Notes: generated by a model not told the origin, from the letters alone. 64,000 nucleotides of DNA from Sphaerolaimus hirsutus (GCA_964036195.1 OZ038453.1:124001-188000); one strand, 5' to 3'; positions 34,595 to 46,347 are shown, counted from the stretch's first letter. Translations and numbers: made by a program.

Positions 34595-35508
34595 TGTGCT
34601 GACCGTGGCAAAATGGATGGATAAAGAAATACAGAGAATTGATAATTAGGCTCATATTCGCACATTTACTTATTTGCACTATTTTACTTTTCATGCACTA
34701 TATTTATTTACCACGCAAAATATATTTCTTGCACTATATTACGTATCCATGGAGAATATTCGATTAGGAAAGTGTTCTATAAGTTATTGATAGGTTTATG
34801 TGGAATGTTTAGGTTAAAAGGTCAAATAAGTTATTATTAGGTGTATTAACATGTAATTAGGCTCATTCGACTCGCCGTAATTTTCTGATCATTATTATAT
34901 ATACATTTACATGGTTTACTTGTAAGTTGATAAAATCAAAACTTGTAAATATTTATGTGCTACGTATTTATCTAGGCCAGCGTCCTAATAGAGAAATAGT
35001 GCCCTGTGTGCAACTAGCATTTACTGTACGTATTTATGAAGCCCTTCGCGTAGGCATAATTATTATAACCCTGCTCACAAGTTATATTATATTTACTTTG
35101 TCATTATGGTAAAAACCCTGCTCAATTATTATACCTATTTACTTAAATAAGTCCCAATTTATCCATTATGAAATATATGTTTCCAGGAAGTGATTATTAT
35201 TATTCTATCGAATATACCCTGCTCTATTTACGTCATTAGGAACATTTGCACTACTATTTACAGTTTTTCAAACCCTATTATATTAGTTCCAATGTGCGTC
35301 AATGTTTTCTGACAAATTGGACCAAATTAGTAAATCGGCCGAGTTTGCCGACTTCGCGCCTCGAAAGATTAATAGTTTTTCTATTAACCCAATTTGTACC
35401 CGGTATTTCTTTACCATAAGTATTTGAATGTATGCACACATAGAATAAGCCAACTGTTTCTGTCAAATGTGTCTTATTGTTATATTTGTGGTTTATTTAT
35501 GCATTTGT
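34595..35508 (+). repeat. 5' LTR of BEL/Pao element (3'-truncated)
   Basis: Matches the first 914 nt of the 3' LTR with about eight differences by eye. It starts TGTGCTGACC right after the target duplication CAAAG (34590-34594). It lacks the last 364 nt seen in the 3' LTR, including the AATAAA and the CA end. The following sequence shows no obvious tRNA primer-binding site, so the deletion probably removed that as well. Such a copy should not reverse-transcribe normally. Confidence 0.85.
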
Positions 35509-36648
35509 CCTGCTGAACATCAATTTGGCCTTGGCTGAGCGTTGGCTGTTGATTTGCAGACAGCATTGTGCCAAAGTCACGGCACTCCTGTCTACATCCT
35601 GGGAGCGGTTCTACGCTCACGCGCGGAGGACACTGGAGTTCTGACAAGCCTGTCAGGATTTCAGGCAGCTTTCACCAGTGTTCTGGCAAGGTGCTAGACG
35701 CTGGGCGGCACCGGCATTTGACAAGGAGTCATTGTCGGATGGTGGTCAAACTTTCGCTGGACGCTCCTGGACATCCGAACGCCAGTGACCGCTCGCACGT
35801 CCTTCCTATGCCAAGGGAGGGTGACCTGACGGAGACAGGATCGCCACAGAGCCACGCTAGTCAAAGGGCTGTTTTTTGGGCATTCGCGGAGGTCCCTCGC
35901 TCCACTGGGTAAGAGTGGACTCATACCTCGGAAGTGCAAAAGTAGAGGTATCAGTGTACAAAGGGCTGTAGCTGACAGAGGGCTGTAGCTGACAGAGAGT
36001 GGATTTGAAAACCAAGTATTAGGATACTTGGTAGCGTGTAGGAGCTTTGCGGAGCTCCCATCAAATATACACGCTGTGCCTGCTCGGTACCATCAGATCA
36101 GACAGCACAAAAGTGCCAGAATTCTGCATTGCACAGATGCAATTGCAGAGCAGTGTACAGCGCACTGCCCAGAATCAGAAAGTGCACCAGAGTGCACAGA
36201 AACGTGTCACGGGCGACACGGCAAGCGCAGCACTGCGCACAGCGGTACAGGAGCCGCTCAGGAAAGCAAGTGGCCGGCGTGGTCACAAGGCACACAGGCG
36301 TGCCAGAAAGAGCGCCAGAGCGCTCAGAAAGAGTGTGTACAGACCCTCCTTGGGCGCACACTGCTGGGCAAATAAATTGTTTATTGTCCAGGTGGATTTG
36401 ACCGGTGTGTTGAAGTCAACGCGTGTAAACAATCACGTCAGGGGCTTTAGGAACACACCTGGTGCCAGTGCAGTAAAGGTCAACGCGTGAGAACACGTCA
36501 GGGGCCTGTAGGACTGCATTGGTATTGTGCGTGGCACAACAAATCCGTAGTGTACAGAGCACTACACAGAAAGATGCAGAAAAGCGTCACAGGCATCACA
36601 GGAGACGCACTATAAAGAGAAACAGTGAAGGAAAATTCATCAGCAAAA
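35509..36648 (+). other. Untranslated leader of the BEL/Pao element
   Basis: About 1.1 kb between the truncated 5' LTR and the gag start. It is richer in GC than the LTR, and 36100-36360 is dense in CAGAGTGCACAG-like motifs. Several short overlapping frames exist, but none looks protein-like. It may hold packaging signals; that is inference. Confidence 0.5.
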
Positions 36649-39600
36649 ATGGTTTCGCCAACGGGTCACATCAGAAAGACCCTGGGGCCAGCAAAGCACA
36701 GGGTGGAAAGTAGATTGGCAAGAGAATTTGCCAAATATGACCTGGAACTATTTGCGGAAGCATCAAAGGATGATAAGAGAACAGAAATGAGAAGAGTAAT
36801 TGCATCTATCAAACAGGAGGGTGCAAAATTGGAAAGTGCAATGACTGCAGTGAGAACTCAATTTGACGCATGGAGGGATATCGTCAAGGACATTGACGAA
36901 CCCGACCAGATGGAACAAGAACAGAAGATATACCAAGACTCATATGAAGAATATGCAAATATGTCAGACTTGGTGACACAGAAAGTAGTAGCCATGAATG
37001 TGTACATCGAAGAGTTGCAAGACATGATCCAGCAACAGAGCGGAAATACCATGTATGAAGTCAATACAGCATTCATACAGCAGATGGCTGCCCAGATGGC
37101 TTTGACAGCTCAGGGAGCTGTTCAGGGAGCCAGTTCAACCAATGCAACCACAGCAAAAAGCGTCAAATTGCAAAAACTGGAAGTGGAACAGTTTACTGGG
37201 GAAATTGTCAAATTTCGATCATGGTGGCAAATGTTCGAATCCCACATTCACAATCGGACAGATTTGAAGGACATTTCCAAGTTCTCATACTTGAGGAGCT
37301 TGCTGAAAGGTTCAGCATTTGGCATGATCAGTGGATTGACTTTGACCGCAGAAAATTATGCACCCGCAATTGCAATGCTCAAAAAGAGATATGACCAGCC
37401 AGTTGTGGTCAGAAACACGCTGATGAGTAATATCATGAAGCTGCGACAGGCCAGGAATACCTGTCAGGATATGAGAATTTTGTTTGATGCAATTGAAAGG
37501 CTGCTCCAGCAGTTGGAGTCACTGGGTGAATCAGTAGAACATCCAATGCTGTTGAGCCAGCTGCAGCAGAAAGTGCCACCCGAGGTTCTCAGAGAAATCC
37601 AGAAGGAACAGGGAACTGAGGAAGCCTTGACGGTGGAGATATTCAGAAAGCTGTTTGGCAAGCAGCTAGCGCTCAGTGAGGCTGTACAGCACGCACAGCA
37701 AACTGAGGCACCAGTTCAGCAATCGCGCCAGGGATTCGGGAATAATCCACGCGCACAGCAATTCAATAATCGATTCCAAGGCAATGGGAATCGATTCAGA
37801 GGGCCAGAGAACCCAAGGACCAGCACAGGGAGCATGTCTGTGATCCAGAATGGTCAGAGTGCACCACAGGCTGGATTTATGAATCCTGGGAGGCCGTGTG
37901 TGTTCTGCAATGACACACAGCAATTACACTTTAATGATAAGTGTCCAAAGTTCAAAACTGCCAGAGAAAGGAGAGTGATTTTGTCAAAGGCAGAGCGATG
38001 CCTGAGATGCCTGCAGAAAGGGCATTACATGAATCAATGTCAATTTATGAGAAGTTGCTTCTATTGCAAGTCCAATAGGCACCACACTGCGGTGTGCCCA
38101 GAGAAATTTGGTGATAATGGCAATGGAAACGCTGGACGGCAAATTCCAGCATTCAAAGCAAATGGTCAACAGAATGGCCAGCAATCAGCAAACAATGGCA
38201 GAAAGTTTGTGCCAACGGTCGGTCGACCAGCACAGAGCCAACAGAGAAAGGCCACAGTGAATTGTGTCACTGTGGAAGAAGCTAGACCAGAAGTGGTAGA
38301 GACAGAAACCATATCCAGCACAGTGGTTACAGAACCAAATACAAAACAACAGAATACGTCAGTGAACCTGTCAGTAAACAGGAATATGTCAATGTTGATG
38401 ACAGCCAGAACCGTGATTGAGGCTTCAGAAATGGATACAGAGATGGAGCCTGAACAGCCACCACTACAGATTCAAGCGTTCTTGGACACAGGATCCCAGG
38501 GAACGTACATGTCAGAGAAAGTGGCCAAGAAACTCAATTTGAAGAGTACAGGTGAACACCACATCCAGGTGTACACATTCGGAAATGAAAAGCCGCACTA
38601 TAAAGTGGTACAGCAAGTGGAATTCAGAATGCGGCTCAGAAATGGCCAGAAAGTTGATATGGTGGCTGATGTGGTCCCGACGTTGACCACAGAACAAATC
38701 AAAGTGCCTGTGTCAGAACAGGATGAAAAGTACCTGCAGAAGTACTTCCCGGATGAGAGTTACTTTGCAGACAGAATTCCCAAGGAAAAAGGGACAGAGT
38801 GCAAGTTCAAGCCAGACATTATAGTGGGCTTGAATTATTTCTGGGACTTGATGTCCAGAAACACCAGCACCACCAGACTTCCGTCAGGATTGTATGTCAT
38901 TCCATCAGAATTGGGATTGCTGATGGGAGGTGGGCAGCTGACGAGCAACAGAAATCAATGGACCACGGATGGTGCATATCCGGTGGTGGTCAACACAATT
39001 GTGCATCAAATTCAGAGAGAAAAGTGGTACGAGGAAGCACCATTGTCAATTGCTCCTGTACCAAATGTCAAAGACATGGATAGACTGGATACCATTGGCA
39101 TAATGGACCAGCCAGACCTCGTCGAGGATGATGAGGCCATAAAGCAATTCAATGAGAGTGTACAGAGAAGCCCAGATGGACGGTACTCTGTAAAGTTCAT
39201 GTACAAGCCAAATTTGCATGAACTACCAGACAACAAAGCAATGGCGTTCAAAAGGTTCAGATACCTCACCAACAGGCTCAAGAGAGACCCAGAATTACTA
39301 GAGAAAATTCAGGCAATCATGAAAGCACAAGAGGAGCAAGGAGTGATTGAAAAAGTTCAAGAGGATATTATGGATGGCAGAAAGTTCCACATTTTGCCTC
39401 ATCAACCAATGATAACGCCAGAGAAAACTACCACAAAGGTCAGAGAGGTATATGATGCCTCAGCAAAACCGCCAGGCATGCCAAGCTTGAATGAGTGCAT
39501 GTATCGCGGTCCAGTTATACTACCACAGCTGGTAGGGATGCTGATGCAATTCCGATTGCATGGAATTGCACTGGTCGCAGACATAGAGAAAGCGTTTCTG

Positions 39601-42102
39601 CAGATCAGTCTGCAGGACAGTGACAGAGATGTGACAAGATTTCTGTGGTACAAGGATCCCACGAAACCATCTATGGAGGACAACATTCAGATTTACAGAT
39701 TTGCCAGAGTGCCGTTTGGAATAATCTGCAGCCCAGCGCTGCTGGCGCTGACAGTCAGATACCACCTGAATCAAGCTGGCACAGAGAATGCAAAATTGAT
39801 CGATGAAAATCTGTATGTGGACAATTTGATCCTCAGTGTGGACACAGAGCAGAAAGCAATTGAATTGTACCAGGAATCCAAAGTGCTGTTCACAGAGGCA
39901 CAGATGAATCTGAGAGAATGGAACAGCAACAATAAGAGCTTTACTTGGCAATTGGCAGAGTCAGATGTGGCCAAGGAAATTGTCACAACAGTCCTAGGAA
40001 TGAAATGGGACACAGAGAGCGACCAGATGTGGCTGAAAACGCCAAAGACAGTTCAGCAATCACAATTATCAGAAACTGACCAGAAAATCAAACTTCCCAC
40101 GAAAAGGACAGTTGCAAAGGTGACTGCGGGATGTTTTGATCCAATGGGACTCGTCAGTCCTGTCCTACTGCCAGCAAAGAGATTTTTGCAGACGTTATGG
40201 CATTCAGGACCAAGTGCCAAAGAGTGGGATACTCCCCTGTCTGAGGAACAGACAGCAATTTGGCAGCAATTAGAGACAGAATTACTCAAAGTTGGACAGA
40301 TCAAGTTCAACAGAAATTTGAATTATCAGAGTGGTGCAGATGCACAACTGCACATTTTTGTTGATGCCTCAGCAATGGCATACAGCGCAGCGGCATACAT
40401 ATGTCAGAAAACAGAAAATGACAGCGGCACATCAAGCCTGCTGTACTCCAGATTGAGACTAGCTCCAAAGAAACCAGAAGTGACAATTCCACGGCTGGAA
40501 TTGTTAGCAATGTTGATCGGCAGCAGAATGTCAAAGTTTATTCACAAAGAGCTCAAGGACGTCAAATTCAGTCAAACAGTTGTATGGTCAGATTCAACCT
40601 GTTGTCTGAAATGGCTAACAACAGCGAAGCCACTGGCATGTTTTGTCAAGAACAGATTGGATGAAATCAGGAAAATTCAGAGTGAGACAGAGAACATGCA
40701 CATCAGACACATCGCAGGACTGGAGAATCCAGCTGACATGGCCACAAGAGGCATGAATATGTCAGAGTTGGAAGGCAGTAACCTGTGGTGGAAGGGACCA
40801 GAATGGCTAATGACTGGAGAATGGCCAGAGCCGAAAGTGGAGCCAGTTACGCCAGAAGTAATGGCAGAAATCAAGAAAGAAGAGCTCAAGTTCCCAAAAG
40901 CCAGTCCAATTTACCTGGGCGCCACACAGCAAGTGGTCAGTGACCCAGATGCCAGCAATGTGCAAGCTGATGAAAGCAAGCAAAGCAACCCATTGGGAAT
41001 TGAGATTCAGAGATTCTCATCATTGACAAAGTTACTGGATGCAACAGTATACGTGATGAGATTTGTGCGACAGATGCACAAAAAGCGCAACAGAAATGAC
41101 AGTCAGAATGGATTGTCAGAAATCATGGAAAGTATCTGTGGTACAATAAAACCACAGGGAATTATCAGCATTGAAGAGAGAGAGATTGCGTTAAAATATT
41201 GGATCAAAGTGACGCAACAGAATCATTACAAAGGAGTGGCAAAGATTCTGGCAACAGGCCACAGCAAAGGCAGCCAGAATGGCAAGAAAACAGCTGCAGA
41301 CCAGCAGTTGATCAAATGGCTCAATGTGCAAATGCATCAGGATGGAATCCTGAAGTGCCACGGCAGAATGGAGCATACAGACCCACAGGAGGTCACAGTG
41401 CCACTCATACTGTCGGCTACAGTGACTCAGCTGATCGTCAAAGACCAGCATGAGAAGTTGATGCACGCAGGAGTGCAACACACATTGGCAGCGGTCAGAC
41501 AAAAGTACTGGATTACACAGGGCAGACGGGTGATCTACAATGTGACCAGAACCTGCCCAACCTGTAAGAAATTGGGAGCGAAGCCGTACCAGCTTCCACC
41601 AATGCCAGATTTACCAGAAACCAGAGTTCAGAGAGCTAGACCGTTCCAGTACACGGGCTTGGATTATTTGGGACCAGTTTGGTACAAAGTGGACAAAGAT
41701 CACAGGAAAATGTGGATCTGTTTGTTCACATGTATGGTGACACGTGCAGTTCACCTGGAAAGTGTGCTGGACATGACAGCACAGGAATTCCTGGACGCAG
41801 TCAGGAGATTCATCGCCAGGCGTGGAAAGCCTGAGGCAGTGATTTCAGACAATGCTACGCAATTCAAATTGACAGAGAAAGTGCTCAGCACAAGCACTGA
41901 CAAGGCCATCAATACTGGAAAGGAATGGTCAGAAATGGTCAAAAGTGGAGTAGTACAGACTTACTGCTCACAGCAACAAATCCAGTGGAACATGACTACT
42001 CCTATGGCACCGTGGCAGGGAGGAGTCTATGAGAGAATGGTGGGCATCACCAAGAAACATTTCAAGGCAGCTGTGGGGCACAGAATGTTAACCCTGCAAT
42101 AA
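36649..42102 (+). CDS. BEL/Pao gag-pol polyprotein, ends at a stop inside integrase
   Basis: Single reading frame from the ATG at 36649 (an in-frame TAA lies upstream), 1,817 codons. Domains in order, counted from this Met: coiled Gag N-terminus; DUF1759-type Gag core (about 180-360); three Cys/His zinc knuckles (about 415-485), two of them C-x2-C-x4-H-x4-C; aspartic protease with DTG at 613; reverse transcriptase with D978 and YVDN at 1056-1059; RNase H (about 1230-1330); integrase zinc finger (about 1600-1635); integrase core D1672, D1734, E1795. Replicates the element through RNA in cytoplasmic particles and inserts it in the nucleus. A GAA-to-TAA change, relative to the second copy of the segment, ends the frame at 42102 before the integrase C-terminus. 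Confidence 0.93.
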   Translation: MVSPTGHIRKTLGPAKHRVESRLAREFAKYDLELFAEASKDDKRTEMRRVIASIKQEGAKLESAMTAVRTQFDAWRDIVKDIDEPDQMEQEQKIYQDSYEEYANMSDLVTQKVVAMNVYIEELQDMIQQQSGNTMYEVNTAFIQQMAAQMALTAQGAVQGASSTNATTAKSVKLQKLEVEQFTGEIVKFRSWWQMFESHIHNRTDLKDISKFSYLRSLLKGSAFGMISGLTLTAENYAPAIAMLKKRYDQPVVVRNTLMSNIMKLRQARNTCQDMRILFDAIERLLQQLESLGESVEHPMLLSQLQQKVPPEVLREIQKEQGTEEALTVEIFRKLFGKQLALSEAVQHAQQTEAPVQQSRQGFGNNPRAQQFNNRFQGNGNRFRGPENPRTSTGSMSVIQNGQSAPQAGFMNPGRPCVFCNDTQQLHFNDKCPKFKTARERRVILSKAERCLRCLQKGHYMNQCQFMRSCFYCKSNRHHTAVCPEKFGDNGNGNAGRQIPAFKANGQQNGQQSANNGRKFVPTVGRPAQSQQRKATVNCVTVEEARPEVVETETISSTVVTEPNTKQQNTSVNLSVNRNMSMLMTARTVIEASEMDTEMEPEQPPLQIQAFLDTGSQGTYMSEKVAKKLNLKSTGEHHIQVYTFGNEKPHYKVVQQVEFRMRLRNGQKVDMVADVVPTLTTEQIKVPVSEQDEKYLQKYFPDESYFADRIPKEKGTECKFKPDIIVGLNYFWDLMSRNTSTTRLPSGLYVIPSELGLLMGGGQLTSNRNQWTTDGAYPVVVNTIVHQIQREKWYEEAPLSIAPVPNVKDMDRLDTIGIMDQPDLVEDDEAIKQFNESVQRSPDGRYSVKFMYKPNLHELPDNKAMAFKRFRYLTNRLKRDPELLEKIQAIMKAQEEQGVIEKVQEDIMDGRKFHILPHQPMITPEKTTTKVREVYDASAKPPGMPSLNECMYRGPVILPQLVGMLMQFRLHGIALVADIEKAFLQISLQDSDRDVTRFLWYKDPTKPSMEDNIQIYRFARVPFGIICSPALLALTVRYHLNQAGTENAKLIDENLYVDNLILSVDTEQKAIELYQESKVLFTEAQMNLREWNSNNKSFTWQLAESDVAKEIVTTVLGMKWDTESDQMWLKTPKTVQQSQLSETDQKIKLPTKRTVAKVTAGCFDPMGLVSPVLLPAKRFLQTLWHSGPSAKEWDTPLSEEQTAIWQQLETELLKVGQIKFNRNLNYQSGADAQLHIFVDASAMAYSAAAYICQKTENDSGTSSLLYSRLRLAPKKPEVTIPRLELLAMLIGSRMSKFIHKELKDVKFSQTVVWSDSTCCLKWLTTAKPLACFVKNRLDEIRKIQSETENMHIRHIAGLENPADMATRGMNMSELEGSNLWWKGPEWLMTGEWPEPKVEPVTPEVMAEIKKEELKFPKASPIYLGATQQVVSDPDASNVQADESKQSNPLGIEIQRFSSLTKLLDATVYVMRFVRQMHKKRNRNDSQNGLSEIMESICGTIKPQGIISIEEREIALKYWIKVTQQNHYKGVAKILATGHSKGSQNGKKTAADQQLIKWLNVQMHQDGILKCHGRMEHTDPQEVTVPLILSATVTQLIVKDQHEKLMHAGVQHTLAAVRQKYWITQGRRVIYNVTRTCPTCKKLGAKPYQLPPMPDLPETRVQRARPFQYTGLDYLGPVWYKVDKDHRKMWICLFTCMVTRAVHLESVLDMTAQEFLDAVRRFIARRGKPEAVISDNATQFKLTEKVLSTSTDKAINTGKEWSEMVKSGVVQTYCSQQQIQWNMTTPMAPWQGGVYERMVGITKKHFKAAVGHRMLTLQ

Positions 42103-42614
42103 TTGTTGACACTTTTGCCAGAAGTCGAGGCGGTGATCAACAGCAAGCCAATCTCTTACATCTATGGTGATGTAAAGAGCCTCAGAGTGCTGACACCGAA
42201 AGACTTCCTGACAGGGGAAGGTCAAATTGGAGCACCACAGTTTGACGCAGACAAAGATGGAGAATTTGTGCCCAAAATGGATAACGCAACGAAACTGCAG
42301 AAATATTGGGAGACAACCCAGCAAACTTTGGATAAGTTCTGGGACTTGTGGCATCAAGAGTACATCCCGAGCCTGAGAGAAAGGACTCAAGTGACACACA
42401 AACATGGCAGATTGACAGCGACTCAAGAACCCAAAGTGAATGAAGTTGTGCTGATTTATGAAGAGAACATGCCCAGAGGTGCATGGAGGATGGGTCGCAT
42501 CGAGCAGTTAGAGCCCAGCAAAGATGGACAGATTCGCTCAGCAAAAGTCAGAACTGCCAACAGAAATGTGGTCAGCAGACCACTCAATCAATTGTATCCA
42601 CTGGAAATCAATTC
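41584..42614 (+). repeat. Tandem duplication, copy 1 (integrase segment)
   Basis: A 1,031 bp segment covering the integrase core and C-terminal domain is repeated immediately downstream. Because 1,031 is not a multiple of 3, reading through copy 1 into copy 2 shifts frame. Copy 1 carries the TAA at 42100-42102. I count about eight single-base differences from copy 2. Confidence 0.93.
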
Positions 42615-43645
42615 CCGTACCAGCTTCCACCAATGCCAGATTTACCAGAAACCATAGTTCAGAGAGCTAGACCGTTCCAGTACACGGGCTTGGATTATTT
42701 GGGACCAGTTTGGTACAAAGTGGACAAAGATCACAGGAAAATGTGGATCTGTTTGTTCACATGTATGGTGACACGTGCAGTTCACCTGGAAAGTGTGCTG
42801 GACATGACAGCACAGGAATTCCTGAACGCAGTCAGGAGATTCATCGCCAGGCGTGGAAAGCCTGAGGCAGTGATTTCAGACAATGCTACGCAATTCAAAT
42901 TGACAGAGAAAGTGCTCAGCACAAGCACTGACAAGGCCATCAATACTGGAAAGGAATGGTCAGAAATAGTCAAAAGTGGAGTAGTACAGACTTACTGCTC
43001 ACAGCAACAAATCCAGTGGAACATGACTACTCCTATGGCACCGTGGCAGGGAGGAGTCTATGAGAGAATGGTGGGCATCTCCAAGAAACATTTCAAGGCA
43101 GCTGTGGGGCACAGAATGTTAACCCTGCAAGAATTGTTGACACTTTTGCCAGAAGTCGAGACGGTGATCAACAGCAGGCCAATCTCTTACATCTATGGTG
43201 ATGTAAAGAGCCTCAGAGTGCTGACACCGAAAGACTTCCTGACAGGGGAAGGTCAAATTGGAGCACCACAGTTTGACGCAGACAAAGATGGAGAATTCGT
43301 GCCCAAAATGGATAACGCAACGAAACTGCAGAAATATTGGGAGACAACCCAGCAAACTTTGGATAAGTTCTGGGACTTGTGGCATCAAGAGTACATCCCG
43401 AGCCTGAGAGAAAGGACTCAAGTGACACACAAACATGGCAGATTGACAGCGACTCAAGAACCCAAAGTGAATGAAGTTGTGCTGATTTATGAAGAGAACA
43501 TGCCCAGAGGTGCATGGAGGATGGGTCGCATCGAGCAGTTAGAGCCCAGCAAAGATGGACAGATTCGCTCAGCAAAAGTCAGAACTGCCAACAGAAATGT
43601 GGTCAGCAGACCACTCAATCAATTGTATCCACTGGAAATCAATTC
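42615..43645 (+). repeat. Tandem duplication, copy 2 (integrase segment)
   Basis: Second copy of the 1,031 bp segment. It is open throughout and in frame with the envelope-like region downstream. It contains the integrase D, D, E residues again and the C-terminal (DUF5641-like) domain ending near LNQLYPLEI. Confidence 0.93.
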
Positions 43646-45128
43646 AAAAACAATGGATATACCAGAGACAGCAGTGACAGTCAAAGTGGATTTACTGGAC
43701 CCAGCAATTGTCCAAAAACATGTCAGAAACCAGAATGCAAACAGAAATCCTGTACCAAACCCTGCTCAGAAGAACTCAGCATCAGATAGAGTCCTGAGAA
43801 GTGCGACAGGGAAAACCACGGTAACCACCAGCAGTCTGGTGATTGGAATTCTGTGCATGGTGTTGATGCTGACAGGCATGTCAGAGTCAGCAACGCTGAG
43901 AGAAGCCGGCAAGGCTTACAGCGAAGTATTTTCCAGAACATACGTTCTAGAAACCTCGACAGTAAGGCCACCATCATTGGCAGCGCATCATGGATTGCCG
44001 CCTTTGCCTTCAGAATGGCCACCAAAATCTGTCAGAGAAATGCAGACTTATGAGAGATTCAAGGATGCAATCAAGGATCATCCTGTGGAACAAGTGATCA
44101 GCTCACAAAGCCAGAAGTACCAAATTTGTACCAGTGGGAGGCATGGACATGCGCTTACAGTTCCTGAAGAAGTGCAGTGCCATATCCCACCAAGGAATTT
44201 TGTCAAGGCAATGAAAGTTACACTTTACGCACAGAGACAGATTCCACAGAAAGAAAAAGCATATAGATGCTACATCAGAATCAAAGAGATCATCACACAC
44301 ACCAGTTTCTGGGGAGCGAAGGGCATTACAGGCAATTTTGAGAAATACCAGCAAGTTGGCGTGGTAGCCTGTAACTATGCAAGAATTCACAAGATGTTCA
44401 GAGGAACACCTTTGGTGGAAATGGAGCCCAGAGTGTGGACAACCAATCAAACCTTGAATGTGGAATATTCATGGTGTTGCCATGACAAAGAGAATGTCGT
44501 CAGTAACTTCTACATGGAAGAAGGAACCGTGGCTTCACTTGATGGAAAGACTGTAATCAGCGACTTGCAAGATTTCAGCCAGTGTAGAGCCATGATGGGA
44601 CATTGCAGAGATCACAATTATGGAATCACAGTGTGGGATACAGAGAACTTTAAGCATCAATGTGCATATGAGAGAATTGGCAGATTCAAATCAGAGATAT
44701 CTGGCCAGACAATTATTGTGTCAAAATTGCAAGCAGCATACTCCCACAGCAACAAGACAAAGAGGCCAATTGGTTCAGAATGTGTTCCGGGAGACACATA
44801 CTACACCGATCAAGGAGGTGTATTTATCCAGTTTGACAGAAGAGAAGATGTGCCTGTAGAATGGGCAATGCCAGGAAAGATAGTGGAGGCGAGAGAGTCG
44901 ACAATCAGTGGAACATTGTATGCCAGATTGGACGACAGAAACTCCAAGTTTCAGTTCCTGCAACATGTGGTCAGAGAGATGACTCAGGCACAATTTGCGA
45001 TTGTATGGCATCAGCTATGTCAACTTCGCAAGAACCTCGAGCCATGCTGGGAAGACAGGATGTTCATGCAGAATGGGCTGGAGAAGCAATTATGTTTTGG
45101 GAATGCAAGGAAGTGCCGCCATACATAA
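42615..45128 (+). pseudogene. Pol 3' part fused in frame to envelope-like protein (N-terminal part)
   Basis: Open from the second integrase copy to a stop at 45128. After the integrase C-terminus comes a linker from about 43646, a hydrophobic segment near 43832-43880 (SLVIGILCMVLML) that looks like an internal signal peptide, then a long Cys-containing ectodomain with potential N-glycosylation sites and a CC pair. Some BEL/Pao elements are known to carry captured viral glycoproteins (phlebovirus-like, chuvirus-like and others); I cannot assign this one to a class. The frame breaks around 45060-45110, where the sense moves to another frame. Confidence 0.7.
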
Positions 45129-45493
45129 TTTATCAGACAGGGAAAGTGGGAGAAACATGTTACAAGTACACACCAATGAGATTGGACAAAGACGGGCCCT
45201 TGTGGTTCAAGAGCCCAGGCAGCAGAGACTTGGTGGAGAAATCACCAGAAGAAGACTGCAGCCACACTACACCGCACCTGTACAGAAATGAGCATGGACA
45301 GTGGAAGTCTGCACATGGAATGGTGCATGTCACAGAGACGCCAATTGAAATGACATGGAAAGGACAGTGGCAGGCCTTCACATTTGACGCGCCTCACCTG
45401 TTCACCAACATTGTCAACAGAGCGACCATATCATGGATGTCAGAGGCCAGATTCAGAGACTACAGAATTTGGAGCATGTGCAGAACCAGTTGA
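45060..45493 (+). pseudogene. Envelope-like region, middle part in a second frame
   Basis: The protein-like reading continues in a different frame, with Cys residues and aromatic-rich segments up to about 45440. The frame then runs on to a stop at 45493. The overlap with the upstream frame shows a small indel near 45060-45110. This fits a decayed copy; programmed frameshifting is less likely, as I see no slippery site. Confidence 0.6.
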
Positions 45494-46323
45494 TCGATTA
45501 CACAGCAGATATGTCATTGGATCCTAGAGTGATCAGAAATTCAATAGAAGGCATTGGAGCTGGAATTGGACAGACAGCAGCAGGAATCGGCAAGGCATAT
45601 GGTCACTACATATCTGGAGTATCAAAAGGGTACACCAACTTTATGGGAGGAATGCTAAAAGGACCCTTTCAAGTGATCATCAACACAATCGCAATGCTGC
45701 TGGGGATCACAATCCTGATAGCTGGAATCGTAGCTGCAGGATACCTGTGGTACAATTGGAGAATTGCCACAGGAAAACCAGTGATTCCACCATGTGTATA
45801 CACATGCATATGGAAATGCATAGTGTGTCCGTTCAAATGCATATGGCTATGCTTCAGAGCTATCAAATATACTATCAAGAAATCAACTCAGAAAGAGACC
45901 AATTATCCACAAAGAAAAGTGCGCAAGACAGAGTTGAGACCAGCAATCAAGAGGAGAGCCAGGTCCAACTCAACACAGTCCGTCAGATTTACCAAAAGAG
46001 CAGAAACCGAGGACAGAATGGCAAAGTCACTATCAGCATACGTTCAGCCAGATGAAAGTTCAGCTGATGAGGGACAAGTCAGAGCCAGGAACAGAGACAG
46101 TGTTCACATGCCTGATATCCGCAAATTCACCTCACGCGAACGCGCAGGAAGCGACACGGGCAACTACCTGCTTCATCATCAGGCTAGGTCGGCGTTGGCA
46201 TCACCAGCAGCTGGACCTATGACTTCACGCACGCCTACGACTTCGCGCACGACCACGTTCACCACCGAGGCGACTGTGGAAACGCCACTCATCACGTTGG
46301 CGCCCACCACCACCAGCATGTGA
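45433..46323 (+). pseudogene. Envelope-like region, membrane anchor and tail in a third frame
   Basis: Contains a short amphipathic stretch, a Gly-rich juxtamembrane segment (GIGAGIGQTAAGIGKAYG), one transmembrane helix at about 45664-45760 (INTIAMLLGITILIAGIVA), then a Cys-rich inner segment and a long basic, Ser/Thr-rich tail ending at 46323. This order is typical of a type I viral fusion glycoprotein. A second frame change lies near 45400-45450. The three fragments are the breaks of one ancestral ORF. Confidence 0.7.
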
Positions 46324-46347
46324 CGTTGCTGCAACAACAGGGCAAAA

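Noticed and set aside
45000-45500. Programmed frameshifting to express the envelope-like region
   Set aside because: Two different frame changes, no heptameric slippery site seen, and the copy has other lesions; ordinary decay is simpler.
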